NCBI GenBank assembly: GCA_028713995.1
Contig: JAQTNF010000018.1
Coordinates: 1 to 48,898 of the forward strand
Source: Deltaproteobacteria bacterium
Lineage (GTDB): Bacteria > Myxococcota_A > Polyangia > JAAYKL01
Reading direction: 5' to 3'
DNA: 48,898 nucleotides
Position numbers and translations under genes: made by a program
The notes under the pieces: model-generated
Databases searched by the model: none
What the model was told of the DNA's origin: nothing
Seen by the model: only the letters and a program-made list of their open reading frames with translations
Shown here: positions 6,983 to 15,013 of the stretch, piece by piece
Position numbering within the stretch: the first letter of the stretch is position 1
Layout of the letters: every line of letters begins with the position of its first letter

Positions 6983-8236
6983 ATGCAATCAAACGCTTGT
7001 GAAAACGGGATGGCGGCGCAAGACAAGAAAACCTCCTGGCAAGTCCAGGGTCGGCCACGGAGCTCCGGGATCTGTCGCTCGATCACGCTCGATCCGACGC
7101 TCGGCCGGTACTTCCAGGATCTCGCCTTGCACAGCGTCTTCGACGCCGAGGCCGAGGCCGAAAGCATGAAGCGGATGTCGCAGCTCGAAGTCGAGCGCTG
7201 GCGCGTGCTGCTCGGCGAGCCTGCCCTCGCCGGCGCGCTCTCCGACGTGATCCGCGACCAGTTCATGACCGGGCCCGGGGCATGCCCGCCGCCCGACCTC
7301 CGCCCGCTCAAGCGCGCCGCGACGCGCGCCCGGGGGACCGCGAACGCCCGCTACCTCGACGTCGTTTCCCGGCTCTCGCCGGCCCTCCTCGACGCCGATC
7401 CGGATCGCGAGATCGTCGCCGCGGCCCACGAGTCCGCGCTCGCACGCGCCGCCGCCGGTTCATCGCGGCGGGCCCGATGCTTCGCCGCCTACGCCGTCCG
7501 GGTGCGCGCCGCGCTCGCCGAGGTGGAACGGGCGAAACACGAATTCATCCGCGCCAACCTCCGGCTCGTGGTGGTCATCGCGCGGCGCTACGACAAGGGC
7601 AAGCTGCCTCTCATCGATCTGATCCAGGAGGGGAACCTCGGGCTCATCAAGGCCGTCAATCGTTTCGACCGGCGCTACGGCTGCCGCTTCAGCACCTACG
7701 CCTCGTGGTGGATCCGCCACGCCATCGGCCGCGCCATCGCGACCAAGGGCCAGTGCGTCCGCGTCCCGGTGCACACCCTCGAGACCCAGCGCCGGCTGGC
7801 GCGCGTCGAGGCCTCGATGGCCAGGCGCCTCGGCCGGGCACCGACGCCCGAGGAGCTCTCGGACGAGACCGGGCTCCACCCCGGCAAGCTGGCCAAGGTC
7901 GCCAGGCACCGCATGGCGTCGACCTGCTCCCTCGACGGCGGATTCCTGAGTGTCGATGACCGGCGCTACGGTGATCTCCTCGCCGATGAGGAGCACGCGA
8001 GCCCCTTCGACGAGACGCTGCTCGCGGCGTGGCGCGACAAAATGGGCGCGGTTCTCGGCACGCTCACCCCGATCGAGCGCAGCATCATCACCTCGCGCTA
8101 CGGGCTCGCCGACGACAACGTCAGGACGCTCAAGGAAATCGGCGCGTTGTGCAACCTCTCCCGGGAGCGCGTGCGCCAGCTCCAGGAGCAGGCGCTGCGC
8201 AAGATGCGCGACGCGCTCGACATCGACGCCGCTTGA
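6983..8236 (+). CDS. RNA polymerase sigma factor, sigma70 family (RpoD/RpoS-like)
   Basis: The 417-residue protein directs RNA polymerase to promoters. Region 1.2 is seen near the N-terminus (LDPTLGRYFQDLALH). Region 2 includes FIRANLRLVVVIARRYDKG, LPLIDLIQEGNLGLIKAVNR and FSTYASWWIRHAIGRAIA. Region 3 has RRLGRAPTPEELSDETGL, and region 4 has LTPIERSIITSRYGL with the helix-turn-helix TLKEIGALCNLSRERVRQLQ. There is no acidic region 1.1, and a variable 100-residue segment separates 1.2 from 2, so it looks like an alternative group 2/3 factor. A weak AGGTG at 6971 precedes the ATG. The sigma54 promoter at 6828-6941 drives it, implying a sigma54-to-sigma70 relay. No anti-sigma gene is adjacent. 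Confidence 0.93.
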   Translation: MQSNACENGMAAQDKKTSWQVQGRPRSSGICRSITLDPTLGRYFQDLALHSVFDAEAEAESMKRMSQLEVERWRVLLGEPALAGALSDVIRDQFMTGPGACPPPDLRPLKRAATRARGTANARYLDVVSRLSPALLDADPDREIVAAAHESALARAAAGSSRRARCFAAYAVRVRAALAEVERAKHEFIRANLRLVVVIARRYDKGKLPLIDLIQEGNLGLIKAVNRFDRRYGCRFSTYASWWIRHAIGRAIATKGQCVRVPVHTLETQRRLARVEASMARRLGRAPTPEELSDETGLHPGKLAKVARHRMASTCSLDGGFLSVDDRRYGDLLADEEHASPFDETLLAAWRDKMGAVLGTLTPIERSIITSRYGLADDNVRTLKEIGALCNLSRERVRQLQEQALRKMRDALDIDAA

Positions 8237-8255
8237 GCCTTCGCCTGTTCCCGCC

Positions 8256-8369
8256 TTCAAATCGAATGAGATACGCTTCATTTTGATTGGAGAACGCGCC
8301 CAAGCGGCGTCCGCGGAAGGCGCAACCGGCTGAAAACGCGCCCCATCCGTCGGTGGCACGGAAGCTGCT
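8256..8369 (+). promoter_or_regulatory. Sigma54 promoter B with UAS (START/GT operon)
   Basis: UAS arms TTCAAATCGAATG and TTCATTTTGATTGG lie at 8256-8290, one nt shorter than the others and with a final G for A. GCAAC is at 8322-8326. The core TGGCACGGAAGCTGCT is at 8354-8369. GG at 8355 is 65 nt after the UAS end and 33 nt after the pentamer start. The transcript would start near 8380, 32 nt before the gene. Confidence 0.85.
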
Positions 8370-8411
8370 TTTCAACCCCGCTGCGACCCCAGCGTATTTC
8401 GGGAGGTTTGC

Positions 8412-9158
8412 ATGGACAAGAATCAGAGCATGAGCCTCAAATCCGCTGACAAGGAGCGTGCAGAAGGCAAAACCAGGCTGCAACGAGCGCTGCAGGGAGT
8501 GACGGCGCCCGTTGTGATAACGGTCGCCGCGGTGCTTGGACTGGTTGGGGTCGGCGCCACGGCTCGCAAGGACGCGGAAGGGACGATGGTCGTTCCCCAG
8601 GGGTACGACCTGATCAGCGGGGACAACGGGGTGGAGGTCTACCAGAACCGCAATACGGACATCATCGAGCTGCTCGCCCAGGGGCGGCTCCCGGCTTCGC
8701 CACAGGCGGTGATGGCGGGGCTCATCGACTACGAGCATCAGGTCGGCGTCATCGCGCGCGTGTCCGAGAGCCGGATCCTCGAGCGCGGGCCGGACTCAAT
8801 GACCGTCTACCAGCGGTTGAACCTGCCGATCGTGAGCGACCGGGACTACGTGCTCCGCGTCGTCTGGCGCGTGAAGGGCGACAAGACGTGGATCCGCTAC
8901 CACGCCGTCGGCGGTCAGGGACCGGCGCCGGTGGACGGCGTCGTGCGCGTGACGCACCACCAGGGCGGCTGGGACCTGACCGCGGTGGACGGCGGGCGCG
9001 CCACGCTGGCCGTGTTCCACGACAGCATCGACATGGGAGGATTGCTGCCCAAGGCGCTCGCCCGCGCCGGCGCGGGTCGGGAAGTGCCCAGCTTGTACCG
9101 GGACGTGTGCCGCCTGTTGCAGGTCGGCAAGATCACGGGGGTGGCGTCATGTCCGTAG
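8412..9158 (+). CDS. Membrane-anchored START/SRPBCC-domain lipid-binding protein
   Basis: The 248-residue protein has a charged N-terminus, one membrane segment (APVVITVAAVLGLVGVGATA, about residues 31-50) and a START-like domain from about residue 60. The domain signature includes YDLISGDNGVEVYQNRN, then PASPQAVMAGLIDYEHQ and YQRLNLPIVSDRDYVLRV. START domains bind lipids or sterols in a hydrophobic cavity. GGGAGG precedes the ATG. The last 10 nt overlap the glycosyltransferase start, so the pair is translationally coupled under sigma54 promoter B. A role in handling the lipid acceptor or product of the neighbouring transferase is an inference from context. Confidence 0.8.
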   Translation: MDKNQSMSLKSADKERAEGKTRLQRALQGVTAPVVITVAAVLGLVGVGATARKDAEGTMVVPQGYDLISGDNGVEVYQNRNTDIIELLAQGRLPASPQAVMAGLIDYEHQVGVIARVSESRILERGPDSMTVYQRLNLPIVSDRDYVLRVVWRVKGDKTWIRYHAVGGQGPAPVDGVVRVTHHQGGWDLTAVDGGRATLAVFHDSIDMGGLLPKALARAGAGREVPSLYRDVCRLLQVGKITGVASCP

Positions 9159-10345
9159 CAATGCTTCTGACGGCCGTCGGTGCGACCGTGGCCGTCGCCG
9201 CGGCGTTCATCCATTGGCGGCTCGCCGCGGCCCTCGCCCCGCGCGAGGCTTTGCCCAGCCCGGCGGTTTTCCCGTCCATCACGGTCATCCGACCGATCCG
9301 CGGGCTCGACGTGGGCGCCGCGGAGAACATCCGCGCCGCTTTCGTGAACGACTATCCGGGCGAGATCGAGATCCTGTTCGTGTTCGACGACGACACGGAG
9401 CTGGCGCTCCCGCTCGTGCGCGCCGCCATCGAGACCAACGCCGCGTCCGCCGACGCCCGCATCCTGTTCGCCGGGCATCCGCGCCCCGGACGCACGGGCA
9501 AGCTGAACGCCATGATCGCGGGCCTGCGCGCGGCCCGCGGCGAGCTGGTGGCGTTCGTGGACTCCGACACGCGGCCCGGTCCGCATGCGCTCACCGCGCT
9601 CGTGGACACGCTGCTTTCCGATCCGGGCGCCGGGGCGGCGTTCGCCCCGGTCGTGGCGACGTCGACCCCGCAAACCGCGGGAGACACCGGCTACGTGCTG
9701 CTGCTCAACGGGTTGTACGGGCCCGAAGCGGCGTTCGCCGCCAAGCGCAAAGACTGGGAGCTGCCGTTCATCATGGGGCAGTTCATGATCTTCCGGCGCT
9801 CGGCGATCGCCGCGATCGGCGGCCTGGAGTGCGCCGACGGCCAGCTCGTGGACGACATGTACCTCGGCGCCCGCCTCCACGCCGTGGGGCTGCGAAACCG
9901 CGTGTCGCCCGAGGCGGTGCCCATCATCGAGGGAGGACTCGGGCTGCGCGAGTTCTGGCAGATGTACGTGCGGTGGATCGCGTTCTCCCGCACGGGGCTC
10001 GCCGGACTGTCGGCCAAGTGGCTCTCCGTCGCGCGCGGAGCGCTGTTCTGGATCGGCTTTCTCGCCGCCATCGCGGCGTCGCTGCTCGGGCATCCGCTGG
10101 TCGCGGCCGTGAACCTCGTCGGCGCCGCCATCGTGTCGGCGAGCGCCATCGAGCTGCACCACGCGCTCGGCGGCGGACGCGTCACGGCGCGGCTCGCGTG
10201 GGTCTCGTTCATGCTCCTCCTGGTCGCGCCGGTCGTCCTGTTCGTGACGTACTCGCATCGCGAAGTGAGCTGGCGCGGCCGCACCTACCGGCTGAACGCG
10301 GAATCGCGGCTGGCCGAGGAGCGGGACCCGACGCTGGCGGCGTGA
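9149..10345 (+). CDS. Ceramide-glucosyltransferase-like family 2/21 glycosyltransferase
   Basis: The 398-residue protein has an N-terminal membrane helix, a GT-A catalytic domain and C-terminal membrane helices. Visible motifs are ITVIRPIRGLD, the DDD of VFDDDTEL, FVDSDTRPGP (the D-x-D metal/nucleotide motif), DGQLVDDMYLG and Q-M-Y-V-R-W (the QxxRW motif of processive and ceramide-type GT2/GT21 enzymes). The tail VSWRGRTYRLN is typical of GT21-like and HpnI-type enzymes. The likely reaction is transfer of a sugar to a membrane lipid on the cytoplasmic face. The start ATG at 9149 overlaps the START gene; a longer in-frame extension upstream lies within that gene and is rejected. It converges on the GH38 gene. 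Confidence 0.85.
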   Translation: MSVAMLLTAVGATVAVAAAFIHWRLAAALAPREALPSPAVFPSITVIRPIRGLDVGAAENIRAAFVNDYPGEIEILFVFDDDTELALPLVRAAIETNAASADARILFAGHPRPGRTGKLNAMIAGLRAARGELVAFVDSDTRPGPHALTALVDTLLSDPGAGAAFAPVVATSTPQTAGDTGYVLLLNGLYGPEAAFAAKRKDWELPFIMGQFMIFRRSAIAAIGGLECADGQLVDDMYLGARLHAVGLRNRVSPEAVPIIEGGLGLREFWQMYVRWIAFSRTGLAGLSAKWLSVARGALFWIGFLAAIAASLLGHPLVAAVNLVGAAIVSASAIELHHALGGGRVTARLAWVSFMLLLVAPVVLFVTYSHREVSWRGRTYRLNAESRLAEERDPTLAA

Positions 10346-10366
10346 CAGAGTCCCGTCGAGCGCATC

Positions 10367-12802
10367 CTAGAACAGCAGCCGCACGCTCACGATGGCGCCG
10401 TCGACCGGCACGACCGCGGCGCCGTCTTCCACTCGCAGCTCGCTCAGATCGCGTTCCCGGGCGTCGCACAGCCGGGCCGCCCGGACGGGCCGCGCGGCGC
10501 ACCGCACGCGGACGACGACGGACCCGCGACCGAAGCCGCCGAGGCGCACGATCACGCCGGCGCCGCGGTCGGCCGGCTTCACGGCGGCCACGCGGACGTC
10601 GTCGCGGTCGCACGTCACGACGGCGTCGGCGGCCGCGTCCAGGTCGGGCGTCGCGGGCGCGAACCACGCGGTTCCGAGCGCCTGGCGCGGCTGGATCGGG
10701 AGCTTGTTGTCGAGCACGTCCCCGGCCCGCGTGAACCACACGGCATAGTCGAAGGTGTGCTCGTCGGGGTCGGTCCCCGAAGCCGGGTGCGCGAGCAGCG
10801 GAAGCACGAGGAACGCCCGTTCCCTGGGAACGTTGCGAAGGGCGACCCACTCCAGCGCGCCGTTCTCGCGCAACGTGGCGCACGCGGGTCCCCCCAGGAA
10901 CGCGGCCATGCCCCGGCCGCCGCGGCCGTGGTCGTGGGCAAAGACGAAGTTGCGGGCCGGCCAGAACGTCGGCGAGTACAGCTTGTGCGCCGGGCGCTCG
11001 ACGACCCCGCCCGGGACGTCCATCGTCAGCCGGTCGGCAACGAGCGTCGTCGGGAAGCGGCACGTGATCGTGCGCCGCCTCGCCGCGGCCCCCACGATGC
11101 GCAGGCGGATGATGGGCGAGTCGTCGCGGAACCACAGGAAACGCACGAACGGGCGCCCTTCGAGCCGCGAGTCGACGCGCACTTGCAGCACGCCGTCCTC
11201 TTCGATCGCCCGGACCGTGGCCGGCTGGCGGCTCGCGCACGCGACCTCGCGCAGCACGCCGCCGCGGTACTCGTGGCCCATGCGCCACAGGCCGCCCGAG
11301 TCGCGGTAGGCGACGAGATCGTTCGCCGGACCGGAGATGAGCGAGCGGCCGTCTTCCGCCCGGTCGAGGACCGTGATGCAGCCGCCTGCCGCCGCGCTCA
11401 GCACCACCTTGTAGTATCGCGTCGTCACTTCGACGCGGCCGTCGGCGAGAGTCCACTGCGGCGGCTCCCCGTGTGAGGGCGCGGGCGGGGCCTGGCGCGT
11501 CGCGCGCACGCGGGCGAGCGCGCTGTCGGCCAACCCTTCGGCTTCGGTCAACCATGGCCCCTGCTCCGCGTGCCATACGCGGTCGGGCGCCGTGCCCGTG
11601 ACGAAGTCGTGGTGGTTGCTGACGATCAAGAGGTCCCACGCCGCTCCGATCTCGCGGCGCAGCTCGGGGTCGGGCGAATCCGTGGAGCCCGGGGCGGGCA
11701 CGGCCGTCAGCTTTTCGAGCAGCACGAGCTTGCGGCCGATGCGGTTGCACCGCACCTTGATGTCCGGCCGGCTGGCGTAGAACCCCATCCAGTACGGGTT
11801 CGGGTCGAACGTGAGCGTCGGGAGCCGCGGGCGGTAGTGATCCACGAGGGTCATGTAGTCGTCCATGCCGGCGTTGACCGCCCACACGCCGGTCTCCTGG
11901 TAGTGCGTGCGGTTGTAGCGGTCGAGCAGCCCGACGAGCCCGTGGATGGGGCCGTTGAAGTCGCACCCCATGGGGCAGAACAGGTACGGAGTGCGGGCCA
12001 GCGGTCGAAGCTGCCGCACGAACGCCCGCACCCGCCGCGCGATGTGGCGCCTCGTGCGCCACGACATCCCGAAGACGACGCCCATCCAGCGGATGACGCC
12101 CACGTGCGCGAGCATGTCTCCCTGGAAGTACGTGAACGCGTTCCAGTGGCACAGCACCTCCGCGCCGTCCGGAGCGCGCCACACGAAGTCGACAGTCCGC
12201 AGGTCGCGCTCCAGCAGCTCGGCGCTGGAGCCGGGCAGCGGGAACGCCTTTCGCCTGCGATAGTCCGTGGCCACGAAATACATGCCGTCGATGCGCGTGA
12301 TGGCGGCGTGGTCGAAGCCCAGCGCCCGCAGCATGCTGGGCAGCGCCGGCGAGTGTCCGAAGTCGTCCGGCAGATAGGCGAGACGCGGCTCGGGCGTCAT
12401 CCGCCGCGTGCGCAGCCACTCCTGGCCGTCCAGGTAGTCGCGCAGGATGAGCTCCGTGTCCGGCAGCACCGTGTCGGGGGTGGTGATGCCCGTGCCGGTC
12501 AGGCGCAGGCGGCCGTCGTTGACGAGCTGCCGCAGGATTTCGCGCTGGTCGGGCCGCCGCTCCCAGTAGCGTCTCAGAAAGAACAAGGCCTCGACCGAGA
12601 AGATGCGCCGCGGCTCGGCAACGAGCGCCGCGATGACCTCGTCGAGGATGCGCTCGATGCGACGGCCGTAGTATTCCTCGGACGTGAACAGCCAGTTCGG
12701 ATCCCAGTGGCTCGATTCCCCGAAAATCAGCACGGATTCGGCGTCCGTGGGAATGCCAAGGCGCGCGCGAAGGGCGGATTCGTCGGCGTTCATGTGAGTC
12801 AT
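10367..12802 (-). CDS. Glycoside hydrolase family 38 alpha-mannosidase-like enzyme
   Basis: The 811-residue protein carries GH38 hallmarks: an N-terminal zinc-binding segment ESSHWDPNWL (H32, D34), LAYLPDDFGHSPALPSML containing the probable nucleophile Asp in the D-x-FG-x-S context, and SNHHDFVTGTAPD, matching the HHDAVTGT zinc/active-site motif of class II mannosidases. The C-terminal half is the beta-rich GH38 domain. No signal peptide is visible, so it is probably cytoplasmic. The start at 12802 (MTHMNADES) is used; ATG 12793 is an alternative and neither has a clear ribosome-binding site. It sits on the opposite strand within the sigma54 island and has no sigma54 promoter of its own. Confidence 0.85.
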   Translation of the reverse strand: MTHMNADESALRARLGIPTDAESVLIFGESSHWDPNWLFTSEEYYGRRIERILDEVIAALVAEPRRIFSVEALFFLRRYWERRPDQREILRQLVNDGRLRLTGTGITTPDTVLPDTELILRDYLDGQEWLRTRRMTPEPRLAYLPDDFGHSPALPSMLRALGFDHAAITRIDGMYFVATDYRRRKAFPLPGSSAELLERDLRTVDFVWRAPDGAEVLCHWNAFTYFQGDMLAHVGVIRWMGVVFGMSWRTRRHIARRVRAFVRQLRPLARTPYLFCPMGCDFNGPIHGLVGLLDRYNRTHYQETGVWAVNAGMDDYMTLVDHYRPRLPTLTFDPNPYWMGFYASRPDIKVRCNRIGRKLVLLEKLTAVPAPGSTDSPDPELRREIGAAWDLLIVSNHHDFVTGTAPDRVWHAEQGPWLTEAEGLADSALARVRATRQAPPAPSHGEPPQWTLADGRVEVTTRYYKVVLSAAAGGCITVLDRAEDGRSLISGPANDLVAYRDSGGLWRMGHEYRGGVLREVACASRQPATVRAIEEDGVLQVRVDSRLEGRPFVRFLWFRDDSPIIRLRIVGAAARRRTITCRFPTTLVADRLTMDVPGGVVERPAHKLYSPTFWPARNFVFAHDHGRGGRGMAAFLGGPACATLRENGALEWVALRNVPRERAFLVLPLLAHPASGTDPDEHTFDYAVWFTRAGDVLDNKLPIQPRQALGTAWFAPATPDLDAAADAVVTCDRDDVRVAAVKPADRGAGVIVRLGGFGRGSVVVRVRCAARPVRAARLCDARERDLSELRVEDGAAVVPVDGAIVSVRLLF

Positions 12803-12832
12803 ACTACCACGGGGATCGCGCGCGGACAGCAA

Positions 12833-12848
12833 TGGCACGGAAACTGCT
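12833..12848 (+). promoter_or_regulatory. Sigma54 core promoter C, no UAS
   Basis: TGGCACGGAAACTGCT, with GG at 12834-12835 and GC at 12846-12847, is a near-perfect -24/-12 core differing from the regulon consensus by one base. Neither the UAS 65 nt upstream (that stretch lies inside the GH38 coding region) nor GCAAC 33 nt upstream is present. The predicted transcript start near 12859 coincides with the ATG at 12860. Confidence 0.6.
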
Positions 12849-12859
12849 TGAAAACATGC

Positions 12860-13516
12860 ATGACGAATCGTTCGCGACCTCTCACCCTGTGGCATGTCCC
12901 TTGGCTTTTCGGGATCGCGATCCTCCTGACGCAAGCCCGATGGGTCGTCGCGAGCGAGACGCCACCCTGCGGCGCAACAAAGGCCTTGCCTCCCGTCCTC
13001 GATCCGGCCTGCCGCCATCGAAAGGATCTCCAGGCCGAGCTGTCGCTTTTCGGCGGGAGCTATCTCGGGGCGTCTCTCGGCAAGAGCTTTCTCGCAGGCG
13101 GCCGATCGTACTTCCACATCGACCGGATGTTCGCCGTCGGAGCGAGCTATGGCTTTACACGATTGTTCATCGGTAACCGCCGCTTCGGCGAGACCATCGA
13201 GGATCGCAACGTCCACCTGCTGTCCGGGGAGCTCGCGATCTCGAACGACATCGCGATGCGCATGGGCCGGCAGCTCCTGGAGATGGACCTCTACCTCACC
13301 TTGGGGGCCGGCGCGCTGCGGCTGAACGAGGAGTGGGAAGCGCTCGGGGTCCTCGGCGGGGGAGTGAAATTCTACACGGGCCTGCCCTGGCTTGCGGTTC
13401 GCCTCGACGTGAACACGGACATGCACGGCACCCACGGCGCGTTCGACGCCGACTTCACCGTGGTCGCCGGCCTTTCCCTCCTGTTCCCGGCTCGGCCCTC
13501 GCCGCTCGGGCACTGA
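12860..13516 (+). CDS. Outer-membrane beta-barrel domain protein
   Basis: The 218-residue protein starts MTNRSRP, followed by a hydrophobic signal core (WLFGIAILL) and cleavage near WVVASETPP. The mature part alternates short hydrophobic strands and turns (AELSLFGGSYLGASLG, FAVGASYGFTRLF, MDLYLTLGAGALRL, TVVAGLSLLF), typical of a small barrel. A much longer in-frame ORF extends upstream on this strand through the antisense of the GH38 gene and is rejected because the signal peptide fixes the start. The sigma54 core at 12833-12848 would give a transcript beginning at or next to the ATG. No Shine-Dalgarno sequence is present, so translation may be leaderless. Function within the regulon is unknown. 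Confidence 0.75.
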   Translation: MTNRSRPLTLWHVPWLFGIAILLTQARWVVASETPPCGATKALPPVLDPACRHRKDLQAELSLFGGSYLGASLGKSFLAGGRSYFHIDRMFAVGASYGFTRLFIGNRRFGETIEDRNVHLLSGELAISNDIAMRMGRQLLEMDLYLTLGAGALRLNEEWEALGVLGGGVKFYTGLPWLAVRLDVNTDMHGTHGAFDADFTVVAGLSLLFPARPSPLGH

Positions 13517-13553
13517 GCCTGGCGCGACAAATGATCCACGGCCGTCGCTCCCC

Positions 13554-13668
13554 TTCGAATTGAAGGAGGAGCTGCTTCAATTTGATTGACCGCACAACCG
13601 TCCGGGCATCACCGCCGGCCGCAACCTCCCGAAAGCACGCTCCGTGCATCGATGGCACAAAAGCTGCT
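13554..13668 (+). promoter_or_regulatory. Sigma54 promoter D with UAS (alarmone synthetase operon)
   Basis: UAS arms TTCGAATTGAAGG and TTCAATTTGATTGA are at 13554-13589, GCAAC at 13621-13625 and core TGGCACAAAAGCTGCT at 13653-13668. The UAS ends 65 nt and GCAAC begins 33 nt before GG 13654. The predicted start near 13679 opens with CTGACTTTCGG, the same initial sequence as the transcript from promoter F. Confidence 0.87.
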
Positions 13669-13680
13669 TGGGTGACGTCT

Positions 13681-13772
13681 GACTTTCGGCCCCGGTGAGC
13701 ATGGGTGGGGCCATCCGAGCAACGAGGGTTTGCCTTCGGGGCCAAGGCGGGTGCTCACCGGATCCGAAAGTC
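13681..13772 (+). promoter_or_regulatory. Long inverted repeat in the 5' leader of the alarmone synthetase mRNA
   Basis: GACTTTCGGCCCCGGTGAGC plus A (13681-13701) pairs with TGCTCACCGGATCCGAAAGT plus C (13752-13772), matching at 19 of 21 positions and enclosing a 50-nt GC-rich loop. It begins within a few nucleotides of the predicted transcript start and ends 43 nt before the start codon. This could form a stable 5' stem affecting mRNA stability or translation. No known riboswitch or leader family is recognised. Confidence 0.6.
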
Positions 13773-13815
13773 GCCATGATGACATCCGTGGAGGCTCACG
13801 CAGGAGGAGGCCCAC

Positions 13816-14370
13816 ATGACCTTCGCAATCGAGACGGTTTCCGGTCCGAATCCGTTTTCCGAAAGCCTCGACGACTACAGGACCCTATTCATGTGCTTCG
13901 CGATCGCCTATGCGACCCGCCTGGAAACGCTGGCCCAGATGCTTCGGCGTGTGTCCGTCATCGCCCGGGAGGTCGTGCCGCGCGCCGAGATCCATGGGCG
14001 GGTCAAGAGCCTCCGGTCGACCCTGCACAAGGTGCGCAGGATCCACCCCGACCACGGCCGGGTCCTGGATTCCGTCGGAGTGCGGATCATCGTGCCCAGG
14101 ACCCGGGACTGCTACGGTCTGTTCGAGCGATTTCGCAGCGCATTCGAGGTCGTTCCGGGCGAGGACGACGACTACATCAGGAACCCGAAGCCCAACGGAT
14201 ACCGGGGCCTGCACACCACCGTCGTCGGCCCCAACGGGCAGATGGTGGAAATCCAGCTTCGGACGAGGTGGATGCATGCGATCGCGGAGCAGGGTACGGC
14301 CGCGCACTGGCGGTACAAGCAGCTGCGCGCGCTCCCTGTAAACTTCAAGAAGGACGAAGCACACCAGTAA
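13816..14370 (+). CDS. Synthetase-only RelA/SpoT-domain (p)ppGpp synthetase (small alarmone synthetase)
   Basis: The 184-residue protein is essentially one RelA/SpoT synthetase domain making (p)ppGpp from ATP and GTP/GDP. Visible motifs are [35 protein letters not shown], the signature [38 protein letters not shown] and HWRYKQ. There is no HD hydrolase, TGS or ACT domain, so degradation must come from another enzyme. GGAGGAGG lies before the ATG. It is the first gene of a likely operon with wrbA (10 nt downstream) and a Cys-rich secreted protein, behind sigma54 promoter D and a structured leader. Alarmone synthesis under sigma54 control is the notable point. Confidence 0.9.
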   Translation: MTFAIETVSGPNPFSESLDDYRTLFMCFAIAYATRLETLAQMLRRVSVIAREVVPRAEIHGRVKSLRSTLHKVRRIHPDHGRVLDSVGVRIIVPRTRDCYGLFERFRSAFEVVPGEDDDYIRNPKPNGYRGLHTTVVGPNGQMVEIQLRTRWMHAIAEQGTAAHWRYKQLRALPVNFKKDEAHQ

Positions 14371-14380
14371 GGAGGAAGCC

Positions 14381-15001
14381 ATGAAAATCCACGTCGTCTT
14401 CTACAGCACGTTCGGCCACGTCCATCAGCTCGCGCAGGCCGTCGCCGACGGAGCGCGATCCGTGAACGGGGCTGATGTGAAGCTCTTCCAGACCGCCGAG
14501 CTCATGCCGGAAGAGGCGCTGAAAAAGAGCGGGGCCATGGTCGCGAGGCAAGCATTTTCCCATGTCCCGGTGATCGCCGCCGACGAGCTGGCCGAAGCGG
14601 ACGCCATCATCTTCGGCACGCCGACGAGGTTCGGCATGATGGCGGCGCAGATGCGCAACCTGCTCGATCAGACCGGCCCGCTCTGGGCGAAAGGGGCGCT
14701 GGTCGACAAGGTCGGAAGCGTGTTCACGTCCACCGCGACCCAGCACGGCGGACAGGAGACCACCATCACCAGCTTCCACGCGACCCTGCTGCACCACGGC
14801 ATGATCGTCGTCGGCGTGCCTTATTTGGAGAACGGGATCAGCACGATGGAGGGGATCTCCGGCGGCGGGCCCTACGGCGCATCGACCGTGACCGGTCCGG
14901 ACGGATTGCGCAGACCGAGCGAGAACGAGCTCGGCGTCGCCCGTTTCCAGGGAAAGCACGTGGCCGAGATCACGAAGGCCCTCGTGCAGGGCCGGAAATA
15001 G
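14381..15001 (+). CDS. wrbA: WrbA-family NAD(P)H:quinone oxidoreductase
   Basis: The 206-residue flavodoxin-like protein begins [20 protein letters not shown], giving the FMN phosphate loop, and contains the WrbA signature [19 protein letters not shown] followed by [14 protein letters not shown]. It also has the [11 protein letters not shown] and GGPYGASTV segments. WrbA enzymes reduce quinones by two electrons, protecting against redox cycling. Length is typical (about 200). TAAGGAGG precedes the ATG. It is the second gene of the sigma54 operon starting at 13816, linking alarmone synthesis with oxidative defence. Confidence 0.92.
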   Translation: MKIHVVFYSTFGHVHQLAQAVADGARSVNGADVKLFQTAELMPEEALKKSGAMVARQAFSHVPVIAADELAEADAIIFGTPTRFGMMAAQMRNLLDQTGPLWAKGALVDKVGSVFTSTATQHGGQETTITSFHATLLHHGMIVVGVPYLENGISTMEGISGGGPYGASTVTGPDGLRRPSENELGVARFQGKHVAEITKALVQGRK

Positions 15002-15013
15002 AGGACCAAAGGA

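Noticed and set aside
10209-12419. A 736-residue minus-strand open frame in another phase
   Set aside because: It shadows the GH38 enzyme and is Arg/Ala-rich without recognisable domains.
12760-12800. A UAS for promoter C
   Set aside because: The expected place 65 nt before GG 12834 is coding sequence of the GH38 gene and has neither arm of the motif.
11570-12859. N-terminal extension of the beta-barrel gene at 12860
   Set aside because: The extension is antisense to the GH38 gene; the signal peptide places the start at 12860.
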